DNA of 64,000 nucleotides from NCBI GenBank assembly GCA_035308165.1, contig DATGHC010000057.1:1-64000 (forward strand), given 5' to 3'. The notes below the pieces were generated by a model that was not told the origin of the DNA, did not search any database, and saw only the letters and a list, made by a program, of their open reading frames with translations. This DNA comes from DASTCZ01 sp035308165 (GTDB lineage: Bacteria; Acidobacteriota; Terriglobia; Acidiferrales; UBA7541). Positions 25,871-33,355 of the stretch are shown piece by piece (the stretch's first letter is position 1; the number at the start of each line of letters is the position of its first letter). Position numbers and translations under genes: made by a program.

Positions 25871-26053
25871 ATATCACTTGGGTGAAATCATTGTCCGAGC
25901 CTGTTGTAAGCGCACACGGATGCTCAGATTTGTTCATGTCCTGCTTCATCCCTTTTTCTCAAGGTGTTAGGATACTTTCGGCAAGATTTCCTTTTAATAC
26001 GCGCGATCTGAAATCAATATGGATATCCAATTCAATCTAGGAGGAAATTGAAA

Positions 26054-26806
26054 ATGCTCAAACACTCGTTCAGCAGGCATGTCCTGCTCGGCCTGCTGGC
26101 GATGGCTCTGGTTAGCGCATCGTGCAAACAACCAGTGAAGCCCGGCCCATCTCAGCCGATTGCTCAGACCCCGCCCCCGGCAGCGGCCGCACGGCCAACG
26201 GTGACACTGCAAGCTTCATCTACGTTTATTCAAAAAGGCGAGAGCGCGACCCTTACCTGGTCCTCCACAAACGCCACTTCTTTGGTTGTCTCCCCCAGCG
26301 TTGGAAGCGTTGCTCCGGAGGGGTCCGCCAAAGTGACACCTTCCGATTCGACGACCTACACAATCACCGCAACCGGCCCCGGTGGCACGGCCGACGCAAG
26401 CATTCGCATAACCGTTGGCGCCCCTCCGGCTGTGCAGCCGGAAACGCCCAAGGAATCGATAGACACGATCTTTCTGCGTGAGGTTAAGGACGCGTATTTC
26501 GATTACAACAAGTCGGATCTTCGTCCTGATGCACGCGATGCCCTTTCGCAGACAGCTCAGTTCCTGCGCCGGAACCCGGATATCAAGGTGACCATTGAAG
26601 GACATTGCGATGAGCGCGGCACCACTGAATACAACGTCGGCCTGGGTCAAAGGCGTGCCGACACTGTCAAGGAGTTCCTAGTGTCACTCGGGATCTCGGC
26701 GGACCGGCTCTCCACCACCAGTTTCGGCAAGGAAAAACCTTTCTGCACGGAACACGAGGAGTCGTGCTGGCAACAGAATCGCCGCGGCCATTTCGTCAAG
26801 CAATAA
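26054..26806 (+). CDS. pal: peptidoglycan-associated lipoprotein Pal with inserted Ig-like domain
   Basis: I use ATG 26054, 9 bases after AGGAGG (an in-frame TTG lies at 26048). The signal sequence ends in a lipobox-like SASC, so it should be an outer-membrane lipoprotein. A Pro/Ala linker is followed by an Ig-like domain at about 50-130 (TVTLQASSTFIQKGESATLT, TPSDSTTYTITATGPGG). The OmpA domain starts at about 145 (VKDAYFDYNKSDLRPDARD, IEGHCDERGTTEYNVGLGQR), which binds diaminopimelate in peptidoglycan. The extra Ig-like domain is not present in enterobacterial Pal. Confidence 0.92.
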   Translation: MLKHSFSRHVLLGLLAMALVSASCKQPVKPGPSQPIAQTPPPAAAARPTVTLQASSTFIQKGESATLTWSSTNATSLVVSPSVGSVAPEGSAKVTPSDSTTYTITATGPGGTADASIRITVGAPPAVQPETPKESIDTIFLREVKDAYFDYNKSDLRPDARDALSQTAQFLRRNPDIKVTIEGHCDERGTTEYNVGLGQRRADTVKEFLVSLGISADRLSTTSFGKEKPFCTEHEESCWQQNRRGHFVKQ

Positions 26807-26830
26807 ACGGTCGCAGATAAACAATACGAG

Positions 26831-26879
26831 CCCCTGGCTTTCGATTGGCGAAGCGGAATTTAATCGCGGGAGCCAGGGG
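26831..26879. repeat. nested inverted repeat between pal and cpoB
   Basis: Outer arms CCCCTGGCT (26831-26839) and AGCCAGGGG (26871-26879) are perfectly complementary over 9 bases. Inside, CGATT (26842-26846) pairs with AATCG (26862-26866). It lacks a T-run, so it is more likely an mRNA-stability or processing structure that sets the pal/cpoB ratio than a terminator. A second small hairpin CAGGCC-TTGC-GGCCTG follows at 26900-26915. Confidence 0.5.
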
Positions 26880-26956
26880 TAACCTTAAATGGAGGTACTC
26901 AGGCCTTGCGGCCTGCGCTGCAAGTAAATCTTACCGGCCCTAATTTGGAGGCATTC

Positions 26957-27922
26957 ATGAAGAGAAAGCAAATAGTAATTCTTCTCGCTGCAGCCATGGC
27001 CGCAGGGGCTATTGGCGGCACATTATTTTCTCCCGCGCCGGTGGGCGCCGTGGCCAAGGAAATGATTGAGCTTTTGACCGGAGTGAACCAGATTCAGCAA
27101 GGTCAGCGCGACATGCAAAGCTCGCTGGACACCAAGTTCACTGTCCTGAAAACACTTGTCGATCAACAGAGCGACGCCGTTTCGAAACTGAATGTATCCA
27201 TCGGCGCGCTCCAGAAGACCATGCAGGACCTTCAAGCCAACTCGGGCGCGCAGCTCAATTCCATGACCACGCAAGTCCAGGGTGTTTCCGACAATATGGG
27301 CGAGCTCCAGCAGCGGCTCGGAAAAATAAATTCGCAGCTTACTGATTTGGCGGGAACCCTTCAAACTTTGGATGCCAAGGTTTCCGCGCTTTCCCAGACC
27401 CAGCAACCTGCCACTCAAAACCCCGCGACCGGTACAACTTCCAGCACTCCGCCGGGAACAGTGCCATCCAACACGAATCCGGCTTCCCTGCCTGGTGGCA
27501 ATCCTGCCACCAGCGCGACACCGCCACCATCCTCGCAAACGCTTTACGACAACGCTCTGAACGACGTCCTGACCAAGAAATATGAATTGGCCCAGCAGGA
27601 ATTCCAGGATTATCTGAAGTATTACCCGACCTCCGACCGCGCCTCGAACGCCGAATTCTATCTTGGAGAAATTGCTTTTGCGCAGCAGCATTGGGCGGAG
27701 GCGCTCGACCGCTACTCCTATGTAATCGACAATTTTCCCAAGAGCTTCAAGTACGACAATGCCTACTTCAAGCGCGGCTTGACCTATATCGAACTCGGAA
27801 AGAAGGCTAACGGAATCGCCGATCTCCGTACCGTCGCGCGCAATTCTCCTAACTCGGCCGAAGGAAAGCTCGCCCGGGATAAATTACGTGAATTGGGCGC
27901 CTCAGTTACCGGCGGCCGCTAG
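26957..27922 (+). CDS. cpoB: CpoB/YbgF, Tol-Pal associated periplasmic TPR protein
   Basis: ATG 26957 sits 6 bases after GGAGG; the frame begins upstream but without a site. An exported N-terminus (KRKQIVILLAAAMAAGAIGG) is followed by a long coiled coil (about 30-140), a Thr/Pro/Asn-rich linker and TPR repeats in the last 120 residues (LYDNALNDVLTKKYELAQQ, FYLGEIAFAQQHWAEALDR, AYFKRGLTYIELGKKANGI). CpoB coordinates Tol-Pal with peptidoglycan synthesis at division. It ends the tol operon. Confidence 0.93.
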   Translation: MKRKQIVILLAAAMAAGAIGGTLFSPAPVGAVAKEMIELLTGVNQIQQGQRDMQSSLDTKFTVLKTLVDQQSDAVSKLNVSIGALQKTMQDLQANSGAQLNSMTTQVQGVSDNMGELQQRLGKINSQLTDLAGTLQTLDAKVSALSQTQQPATQNPATGTTSSTPPGTVPSNTNPASLPGGNPATSATPPPSSQTLYDNALNDVLTKKYELAQQEFQDYLKYYPTSDRASNAEFYLGEIAFAQQHWAEALDRYSYVIDNFPKSFKYDNAYFKRGLTYIELGKKANGIADLRTVARNSPNSAEGKLARDKLRELGASVTGGR

Positions 27923-27990
27923 ACAGGCAGAATCCAATTTTCCCCTGTGACGTTTTCCAAATCCCAGCCTCTATTTTCTGAAGGAACCCA

Positions 27991-28011
27991 GGCTTTTCAC
28001 TTTGAAAAGCC
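27991..28011. other. hairpin between cpoB and ssb
   Basis: GGCTTTTC-ACTTT-GAAAAGCC is a perfect 8-bp stem about 70 bases after cpoB. No T-run follows, so it is a structural candidate for ending or processing the tol transcript rather than a clear intrinsic terminator. Confidence 0.35.
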
Positions 28012-28175
28012 CACTGGCTGGAAATTCAGGTCAGGCAAGCAATCGACACGACTCTGCTCGACCCACCGCACAGACTCCAGCCAATTTGCGCCTCATCACT
28101 CCGCGTGTTATCTTTCATCTCAACCATCAAACTGGTTTTCTATCGCTAGAGAAGAACTAATCCGCAGGAGGAACG

Positions 28176-28646
28176 ATGTCGGTCAATAAAGTTATCCTGG
28201 TCGGCCGTCTGGGAAAGGATCCGGAAACCCGGTACACGCCTTCGGGACAAGGCGTTTGCAATTTCTCTCTTGCCACCGATGAGACCTTCAAAGACCGCAA
28301 CGGCGAACGTCAGAAGCGCACGGAGTGGCATCGCATCGTTCTGTGGGGCAAGCTGGCGGAAATCTCTCAGCAGTATCTGAAAAAGGGGATGCTCGTTTAC
28401 ATCGAGGGCCGCATCCAATCGCATTCCTGGGACGACAAGACCACGGGTCAAAAGCGATACGCCACTGACATCGTCGCCAACGTAATGCGAATGCTGACTT
28501 CGCGCGCGGAATCCAGTGGAATGAGCCATTCGGCCGCCGCGGCCGCTTCCGGATCAGCGGACTCCGAGTTCAATCAGGGCGGCGGAGACGATACAGCCTC
28601 CTCCGCGCCGGGCCCGGACATCTCCGACGAAGATATACCATTCTGA
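28176..28646 (+). CDS. ssb: single-stranded DNA-binding protein SSB
   Basis: This 156-aa protein follows GCAGGAGGAACG. The N-terminal OB fold reads NKVILVGRLGKDPETRYTP, FSLATDETFKDRNGERQ, EWHRIVLWGKLAE and GMLVYIEGRIQSHSWDD. A Ser/Ala/Gly-rich linker leads to the acidic tip DISDEDIPF that recruits replication and repair proteins. It coats ssDNA in replication, recombination and repair. It follows cpoB by about 250 bases and probably has its own promoter. Confidence 0.96.
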   Translation: MSVNKVILVGRLGKDPETRYTPSGQGVCNFSLATDETFKDRNGERQKRTEWHRIVLWGKLAEISQQYLKKGMLVYIEGRIQSHSWDDKTTGQKRYATDIVANVMRMLTSRAESSGMSHSAAAAASGSADSEFNQGGGDDTASSAPGPDISDEDIPF

Positions 28647-28656
28647 TTTTTGCTGA

Positions 28657-29493
28657 TTAGCTCTCTTGCGGGCTGCCGGATGCCGGCGGCTCGTCGTCAG
28701 ACTCTGCCCCGACTTCAGGTAAGGTGGGCAAAACCTCCGATGCGATTAACCGGTTCGTAACCGGGACATCTCTCTTGACCTTGCCGTCCCGGAACTCCAT
28801 GATTCGTTTGGCGTATTGAGCGATGTCCGGTTCGTGTGTGACCAGGACCACCGTCAATCCATATTCAAGATTCAATCTTTGCAAGATGTCCATAATTTCA
28901 ACAGAAGTTCGGCTGTCCAAATTTCCTGTCGGCTCGTCGGCAAGCAGGATTGAAGGACGATTCACCAGTGCCCGGGCAATCGCAACGCGTTGCTGCTGCC
29001 CTCCGGAAAGTTGGCTCGGATGGTGATGCGCTCTGTCCGCAAGTCCTACGCGCTCCAACGATTCTTTCGCTCGCGCCTCGCGCTCTTCTAATGTGATTCC
29101 CGCGTAAATGGTGGGCAACTCCACGTTCTCCAGCGCTGAGGTGCGCGAAAGGAGGTTGAATCCTTGAAAGACAAATCCCAGTTTGTGATTTCGAATGTGC
29201 GCCAGCTCGACCTTATTCATCCCCGAAACGTCAACCCCATCCAGGAAATATCGCCCCCGTGTCGGCTTGTCCAGGCAGCCCAAGATATTCATCAGGGTGG
29301 ACTTCCCCGACCCGGACGCGCCCATGACCGCCACGAACTCGCCTTTGTGGATTTCCAGCGACACTCCACGCAGCGCATGCACCTGGATTTCGCCCAAGTC
29401 ATACGTCTTGTGAACGCCTTCCAACCGGATTACAGCGGCGGCCGTTTGTGCAGCTCCGGTGTTATCCATTGACACTACCGCAGCTTGAGCCAT
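28657..29493 (-). CDS. ABC transporter ATP-binding protein (MacB/LolD-like), no permease beside it
   Basis: This 278-aa protein has Walker A GASGSGKSTLMN, Q-loop GFVFQGFNLLS, signature QLSGGQQQRVAIARALVN, Walker B ILLADEPTGNLDS and H-loop VTHEPD. The sequence around LDKPTRGRYFLDGVDVSGM fits the MacB/FtsE/LolD clade. The N-terminal 20 and C-terminal 40 residues are extra. These ATPases pair with FtsX/MacB-type permeases such as the ADOP gene at 40229-42865, but none is adjacent; it may serve several orphan permeases. It lies downstream of the sigma/anti-sigma/Spy run by about 70 bases. Confidence 0.92.
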   Translation of the reverse strand: MAQAAVVSMDNTGAAQTAAAVIRLEGVHKTYDLGEIQVHALRGVSLEIHKGEFVAVMGASGSGKSTLMNILGCLDKPTRGRYFLDGVDVSGMNKVELAHIRNHKLGFVFQGFNLLSRTSALENVELPTIYAGITLEEREARAKESLERVGLADRAHHHPSQLSGGQQQRVAIARALVNRPSILLADEPTGNLDSRTSVEIMDILQRLNLEYGLTVVLVTHEPDIAQYAKRIMEFRDGKVKRDVPVTNRLIASEVLPTLPEVGAESDDEPPASGSPQES

Positions 29494-29563
29494 AGTTCGC
29501 CTTCAACCTCTCCATTAATTCACTCTCTCCCAATTGGAATGCTTGCGGCGGGGAATTATACCT

Positions 29564-30007
29564 TCAATTGCTGCCACTGCTTCTCTTTTTACGTTCCTCA
29601 TCAATTTTGCGAAGGAACTCTTCAAATTTAGGAAGCTGCTCCGGGGTTAACACCGCCCGGATCTGATCGCGCCCTTGCTTGCGCACTTGGTCCATTTCCG
29701 TGACCGTCTGCTCATGCACGGCAGCATATCGCGTAGCAGTCTGAGACAGAATTCCGTCGAGCTGTTTCTGCTGATCCGGCGACAAGCTCAGTTCTTTCGT
29801 AATCCGCTCCACCTGGGCCTGCTGATGCCGCTGCTGCGCCACTGGGCTGCGATCCACAGGCGGCCTATGCATAATGCCGGCACCGAACACGCGGTATCCC
29901 TCGAGGTATGTCCCGAGCACGCCGAGTGCTACACCCAATACAAACACAGCCAAAACCAACAGCACCGCGACTCGCTGGGGACGGTCGCCTTGCGTTTCAC
30001 CTTGCAT
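29564..30007 (-). CDS. Spy/CpxP-like periplasmic protein
   Basis: This 147-aa protein has one N-terminal TM/signal segment (VAVLLVLAVFVLGVALGVLG) and a helical periplasmic domain (ITKELSLSPDQQKQLDGIL, VRKQGRDQIRAVLTPEQLPK) of the Spy/CpxP/LTXXQ type, with a Lys/Ser-rich end. Such proteins act as ATP-independent chaperones or as regulators of envelope-stress signalling. The start overlaps the anti-sigma stop by 11 bases with GGAG in front, so it is translationally coupled to it. It is probably part of the sigma factor's own regulon. Confidence 0.8.
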   Translation of the reverse strand: MQGETQGDRPQRVAVLLVLAVFVLGVALGVLGTYLEGYRVFGAGIMHRPPVDRSPVAQQRHQQAQVERITKELSLSPDQQKQLDGILSQTATRYAAVHEQTVTEMDQVRKQGRDQIRAVLTPEQLPKFEEFLRKIDEERKKRSSGSN

Positions 30008-30518
30008 GATTGCGCTCCAATATAGACGTCAAAACTTCGTCTTTCGATTGCGGTTGCGGCTCCATTTGCGGTTGCGGCACGAGCTCGTAGGCTTCCGCCT
30101 GTGTCGCCACCGCCGCCTGATTACTCTGGGGCACCACATACGCATAAACGTAAATCGTCAGCGCCATGACTGCTACCGCCGCACCCATGGCCATCCGCGC
30201 GGCCAAATGCTCCAGCGGCAGCCAAAAAACCAGCCGTTGTGATGCCCGGCGGTCCTCTTCGAATCGAATTGCTGCGAGAACGCGGGTTGCGAACCCGGGC
30301 CCGGGGCCCTCAGCGGGCTCCAGCCCCCAGTGCAACAATGCCGTGCTCAACGCCACAGAGTCCAACGCTTCTCTGCAATTCGCGCAGCTCGACACATGCA
30401 GCGCCAAATCAGCGCTCAGCGAGAGACCTACTCCGCTCTCCGTCGCGCGCTCTACTGCGTCCTCCAGTTTCGCCTCATAATTCTCACAGGCGCTCCTGGA
30501 CGAGTTTTTATTCCACAT
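29997..30518 (-). CDS. zinc-finger anti-sigma factor
   Basis: This 173-aa protein starts behind GGAGGT. N-terminal LALHVSSCANCREAL holds the HxxxCxxC of the ZAS-type zinc-binding domain. One TM helix follows (MAMGAAVAVMALTIYVYAYV), then a Gln/Pro-rich periplasmic tail (PQPQMEPQPQS). It should sequester the ECF sigma factor encoded 35 bases upstream at the inner membrane and release it on an envelope signal. Confidence 0.88.
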   Translation of the reverse strand: MWNKNSSRSACENYEAKLEDAVERATESGVGLSLSADLALHVSSCANCREALDSVALSTALLHWGLEPAEGPGPGFATRVLAAIRFEEDRRASQRLVFWLPLEHLAARMAMGAAVAVMALTIYVYAYVVPQSNQAAVATQAEAYELVPQPQMEPQPQSKDEVLTSILERNHAR

Positions 30519-30553
30519 GACTGACCTCCACCATCCATCTCCGCCGGGCCAAT

Positions 30554-31237
30554 TTATGGATTCCCGCCGGCCTTCTTTGCTTTCCCTGTTGTACTTCCCT
30601 TCAGGCGCCGCCGGTAAACTTCCACGAGCCTTGCGCGCGCCCTGAACAACCGAACTTTCACTGTGTTTACATTAATTCCCAGCGTCTCGCCGATCTCTTC
30701 AACCGAGAAGCCCTCAACTTCCTTCATCACCAGCATCGCCCGATCCTGCTCATCGAGTTCATCCAGCAGCCGTTCAACCAATTGCCGCTGCTCGACTCGC
30801 TTCAACGCATCCTCAGGCGACTTCAGGGCCCCGAATGACTGCTCGCTGACTCCCGCAAGCTGGCGGTTCTGTTCCTCGCTCAGGTCGGCTTCATACACCA
30901 ACCGGCGTACCTTCTTCTTCCTCAGGTAATCCCAGCATTCGTTGACCGCAATCTTGTACAGCCAGGTCCCGAATGCCGACCGCAAGTCAAAACGTTTCAG
31001 CGAAAAGTACGCTTTGACGAAAACTTGCTGCGCTACGTCTTCGATGTCTTCCCGCCGCCGGAGGATGCCGCCCACTACGGCAAATATCCTTTGTTGGTGC
31101 TTGGCCAGAAGCGCTTCGTAAGCCGCAACTTCGCCCTTTTGCGCATTCAGGACGAGCTGCCGCTCCTTGGCCGCGGCATTTTCCGCCGTCTCAGACCGCT
31201 TTCCCTTCTCTTCCCTATGTGAGACGTTGATTGTCAT
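30554..31237 (-). CDS. ECF sigma factor (RpoE/SigW-like)
   Basis: This 227-aa protein has sigma2 at about 40-115 (YEALLAKHQQRIFAVVGGIL, EDIEDVAQQVFVKAYFSLK, FGTWLYKIAVNECWDYLRK) and sigma4 at about 155-210 (LDELDEQDRAMLVMKEVEG, VEEIGETLGINVNTVKVRLF). It directs RNA polymerase to a regulon of its own, commonly including its own operon. It is followed on the same strand by the anti-sigma and Spy-like genes, so an envelope-stress role is likely. The inducing signal is not evident. It diverges from the XRE gene at 31319. Confidence 0.93.
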   Translation of the reverse strand: MTINVSHREEKGKRSETAENAAAKERQLVLNAQKGEVAAYEALLAKHQQRIFAVVGGILRRREDIEDVAQQVFVKAYFSLKRFDLRSAFGTWLYKIAVNECWDYLRKKKVRRLVYEADLSEEQNRQLAGVSEQSFGALKSPEDALKRVEQRQLVERLLDELDEQDRAMLVMKEVEGFSVEEIGETLGINVNTVKVRLFRARARLVEVYRRRLKGSTTGKAKKAGGNP

Positions 31238-31288
31238 CTTCCGGTTACATCCAGAAATTTCTTCTGTGTGCTCAGTTTACTCTTGCGG

Positions 31289-31307
31289 TTGCAATATCCG
31301 TCTGCAA
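31289..31307. promoter_or_regulatory. inverted repeat TTGCA-N9-TGCAA between sigma and XRE genes
   Basis: TTGCA (31289-31293) and TGCAA (31303-31307) are perfect mirror half-sites, flanked by further TTGC units at 31283 and 31311. The position just upstream of the XRE start suits an autoregulatory operator. Confidence 0.35.
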
Positions 31308-31318
31308 TAATTGCTGAC

Positions 31319-31690
31319 ATGATTATTGGCGACCGCCTTCGCGTCCTGCGCGAAGAAAAAAAACTCTCCCAAGGGGACATCGAAAAGCGAACGGGACTCC
31401 TGCGTTGTTACATCTCTCGCGTCGAAAATGGCCACACGGTTCCGGCCATCGAGACACTTGAGAAAATGGCCCGCGCTCTTGAGGTTCCACTCTATCAACT
31501 CTTCTATGACGGCGAAGAGCCGCCCAAATTGCCCAACTTGCCCAAGCGCAGATCTTCGAGCGACATCGTGTGGGGCAGCGCTGGAAAGGAAGCCCGCTTC
31601 CTATCTAAGTTTCGCCGCTTGATGGGCCGCATTGAGGATCCAGACCGGCGCTTGCTTCTTTTCATGGCCCAGAAGCTGGCCACGCGGTAA
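31319..31690 (+). CDS. XRE-family HTH transcriptional regulator
   Basis: I use ATG 31319, giving MIIGDRLRVLREEKK at the usual XRE start; the frame extends 17 codons upstream without a ribosome site. The HTH (LSQGDIEKRTGLLRCYISRV, then ENGHTVPAIETLEKMARALE) fills the first 65 residues. The C-terminal 60 residues (KFRRLMGRIEDPDRRLLLF) are of unknown function. There is no Shine-Dalgarno sequence, and an ATAATT lies only 6 bases upstream, so the transcript may be leaderless. It diverges from the ECF sigma operon and converges on guaA. Confidence 0.85.
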   Translation: MIIGDRLRVLREEKKLSQGDIEKRTGLLRCYISRVENGHTVPAIETLEKMARALEVPLYQLFYDGEEPPKLPNLPKRRSSSDIVWGSAGKEARFLSKFRRLMGRIEDPDRRLLLFMAQKLATR

Positions 31691-31739
31691 ATTGACCGGG
31701 ATCCGTCCCCTTCTCCGGCATCCCAGCGGCCAGCTTGCC

Positions 31740-33332
31740 TCACTCCCATTCAATTGTGCTAGGTGGTTTTGAGCTGATGTCGTAAACCACTCGATTAATC
31801 CCCGCGACCTCATTTACAATCCGTGACGATATTGTTGCCAGCACATCGTTGGGAAGACGCGTCCAGTCCGCAGTCATGGCATCATCTGAATCCACCGATC
31901 GCACGACTACAGTCCATCCATATGTGCGGCCATCGCCCATCACTCCCACGCTCTGCACGGGAAGCAGAACGGCAAATGACTGCCAGGTTCGCTCGTAAAG
32001 CCCCGCCCTGCGAATCTCCTCCACGATAATCGCGTCTGCCTCGCGCGCCAGCTCCAGCCTTCCGGGGGTAACTTCACCGAGTATTCGTACGGCGAGACCG
32101 GGGCCCGGAAAGGGCTGCTTGGTGAGCACCTCCGCGGGCAATCCCAATCCTGCTCCAATGCGTCTCACTTCGTCCTTGAATAAATCACGAAGCGGCTCGA
32201 TGAGCGAAAAGGGCATGTCGGCTGGTAGCCCTCCTACGTTGTGGTGCGTTTTGATCGTAGCGGAGGGCCCTTTCACGGAAACCGATTCGATCACGTCAGG
32301 GTAAAGCGTCCCTTGCACCAAGTATTTCAGCTGTCCCGCCGATTCATTGGCGAGGCGCTTGGCCTCGTCAACGAACACCGCAATAAATTCTCCGCCGATT
32401 CTCTTCCGCTTCTCCTCCGGATCCGTTACGCCCTTGAGGCGAGCCAGAAAACGCTCCGAAGCATCCACCCCCACAACGTTCAATCCCATCCGGACACGCA
32501 GTAATTCCAGCGTATCCCGAAATTCATTCTTCCGCAGCAGACCTGTATCCACAAAAACGTTTGTCAGTTTGTCTCCGATTGCCCTGCCGACTAAAACTGC
32601 CGCTACCGCAGAATCTACTCCCCCACTTAACGCGCAGATTACGCGGTCTTCTCCCACTCTACGCCGGATGGATTCCACCGTTTCGGCGATGAACGACGCG
32701 CCGCTCCACTTTTCCTGCGCCCCGCAAATCTTAAAAATAAAACTTCGCAGGATATCCGTCCCGCGCTCTGTGTGCTTCACCTCAGGATGAAACTCCACTG
32801 CAAAGATGCGCCGCTCGGCATCTTCCATCGCGGCGATGGCATTCTCGGTCTTGCCGCTAATGCGAAATCCCTTGGGAATTTCCAGCACATGGTCGCCGTG
32901 GCTGTTCCACACTCGCAATTTCTCCGGCATTCCATTCAGAACTCCAAAAGTGTCCTGGACTTCGAGCAGCATGGGTCCATACTCGCGTCGTCCCGCTCGC
33001 TCCACTTTGCCGCCCAGGGTGTGAGCGATCCACTGAAATCCATAGCAAATTCCCAACACCGGCACATTCAGCGCGAGCACCCCCGGATCACATTTTGGCG
33101 CTTGGGCGTCATACACAGAGCTTGGCCCCCCCGACAACACAATTCCCGCTGGTTCCAGCGCGCGTATATCTGCGATCGGCGCTGTGCATGGCAAGATTGC
33201 CGAGAAAACCTGTTGCTCGCGGATCCGCCGGGCGATCAGTTGCGTATATTGTCCGCCGAAATCCAGCACCACGATTCCGCCGCGCTCGCTCTTTGGAATT
33301 GCTCCCCCCACACTCACTCCTGCTGCCGCCAT
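31740..33332 (-). CDS. guaA: GMP synthase (glutamine-hydrolysing)
   Basis: Start taken at ATG 33332, close behind GGGAGG (a GTG lies 21 bases upstream in frame). The class I amidotransferase domain has VLGICYGFQWIAHTLGG (catalytic Cys) and FHPEVKHTERG (His/Glu). The ATP-pyrophosphatase domain has ICALSGGVDSAVAAVL, and the C-terminal dimerisation domain ends KPPSTIEWE. It converts XMP to GMP with glutamine and ATP in the cytoplasm. It lies 23 bases after leuS on the same strand. Confidence 0.96.
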   Translation of the reverse strand: MAAAGVSVGGAIPKSERGGIVVLDFGGQYTQLIARRIREQQVFSAILPCTAPIADIRALEPAGIVLSGGPSSVYDAQAPKCDPGVLALNVPVLGICYGFQWIAHTLGGKVERAGRREYGPMLLEVQDTFGVLNGMPEKLRVWNSHGDHVLEIPKGFRISGKTENAIAAMEDAERRIFAVEFHPEVKHTERGTDILRSFIFKICGAQEKWSGASFIAETVESIRRRVGEDRVICALSGGVDSAVAAVLVGRAIGDKLTNVFVDTGLLRKNEFRDTLELLRVRMGLNVVGVDASERFLARLKGVTDPEEKRKRIGGEFIAVFVDEAKRLANESAGQLKYLVQGTLYPDVIESVSVKGPSATIKTHHNVGGLPADMPFSLIEPLRDLFKDEVRRIGAGLGLPAEVLTKQPFPGPGLAVRILGEVTPGRLELAREADAIIVEEIRRAGLYERTWQSFAVLLPVQSVGVMGDGRTYGWTVVVRSVDSDDAMTADWTRLPNDVLATISSRIVNEVAGINRVVYDISSKPPSTIEWE

Positions 33333-33355
33333 CGAGCCTCCCGGTGCACGCACAA

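Noticed and set aside
27991..28011. Perfect hairpin after cpoB as an intrinsic terminator
   Set aside because: No T-run follows, so I list it only as a structure, not as a terminator.
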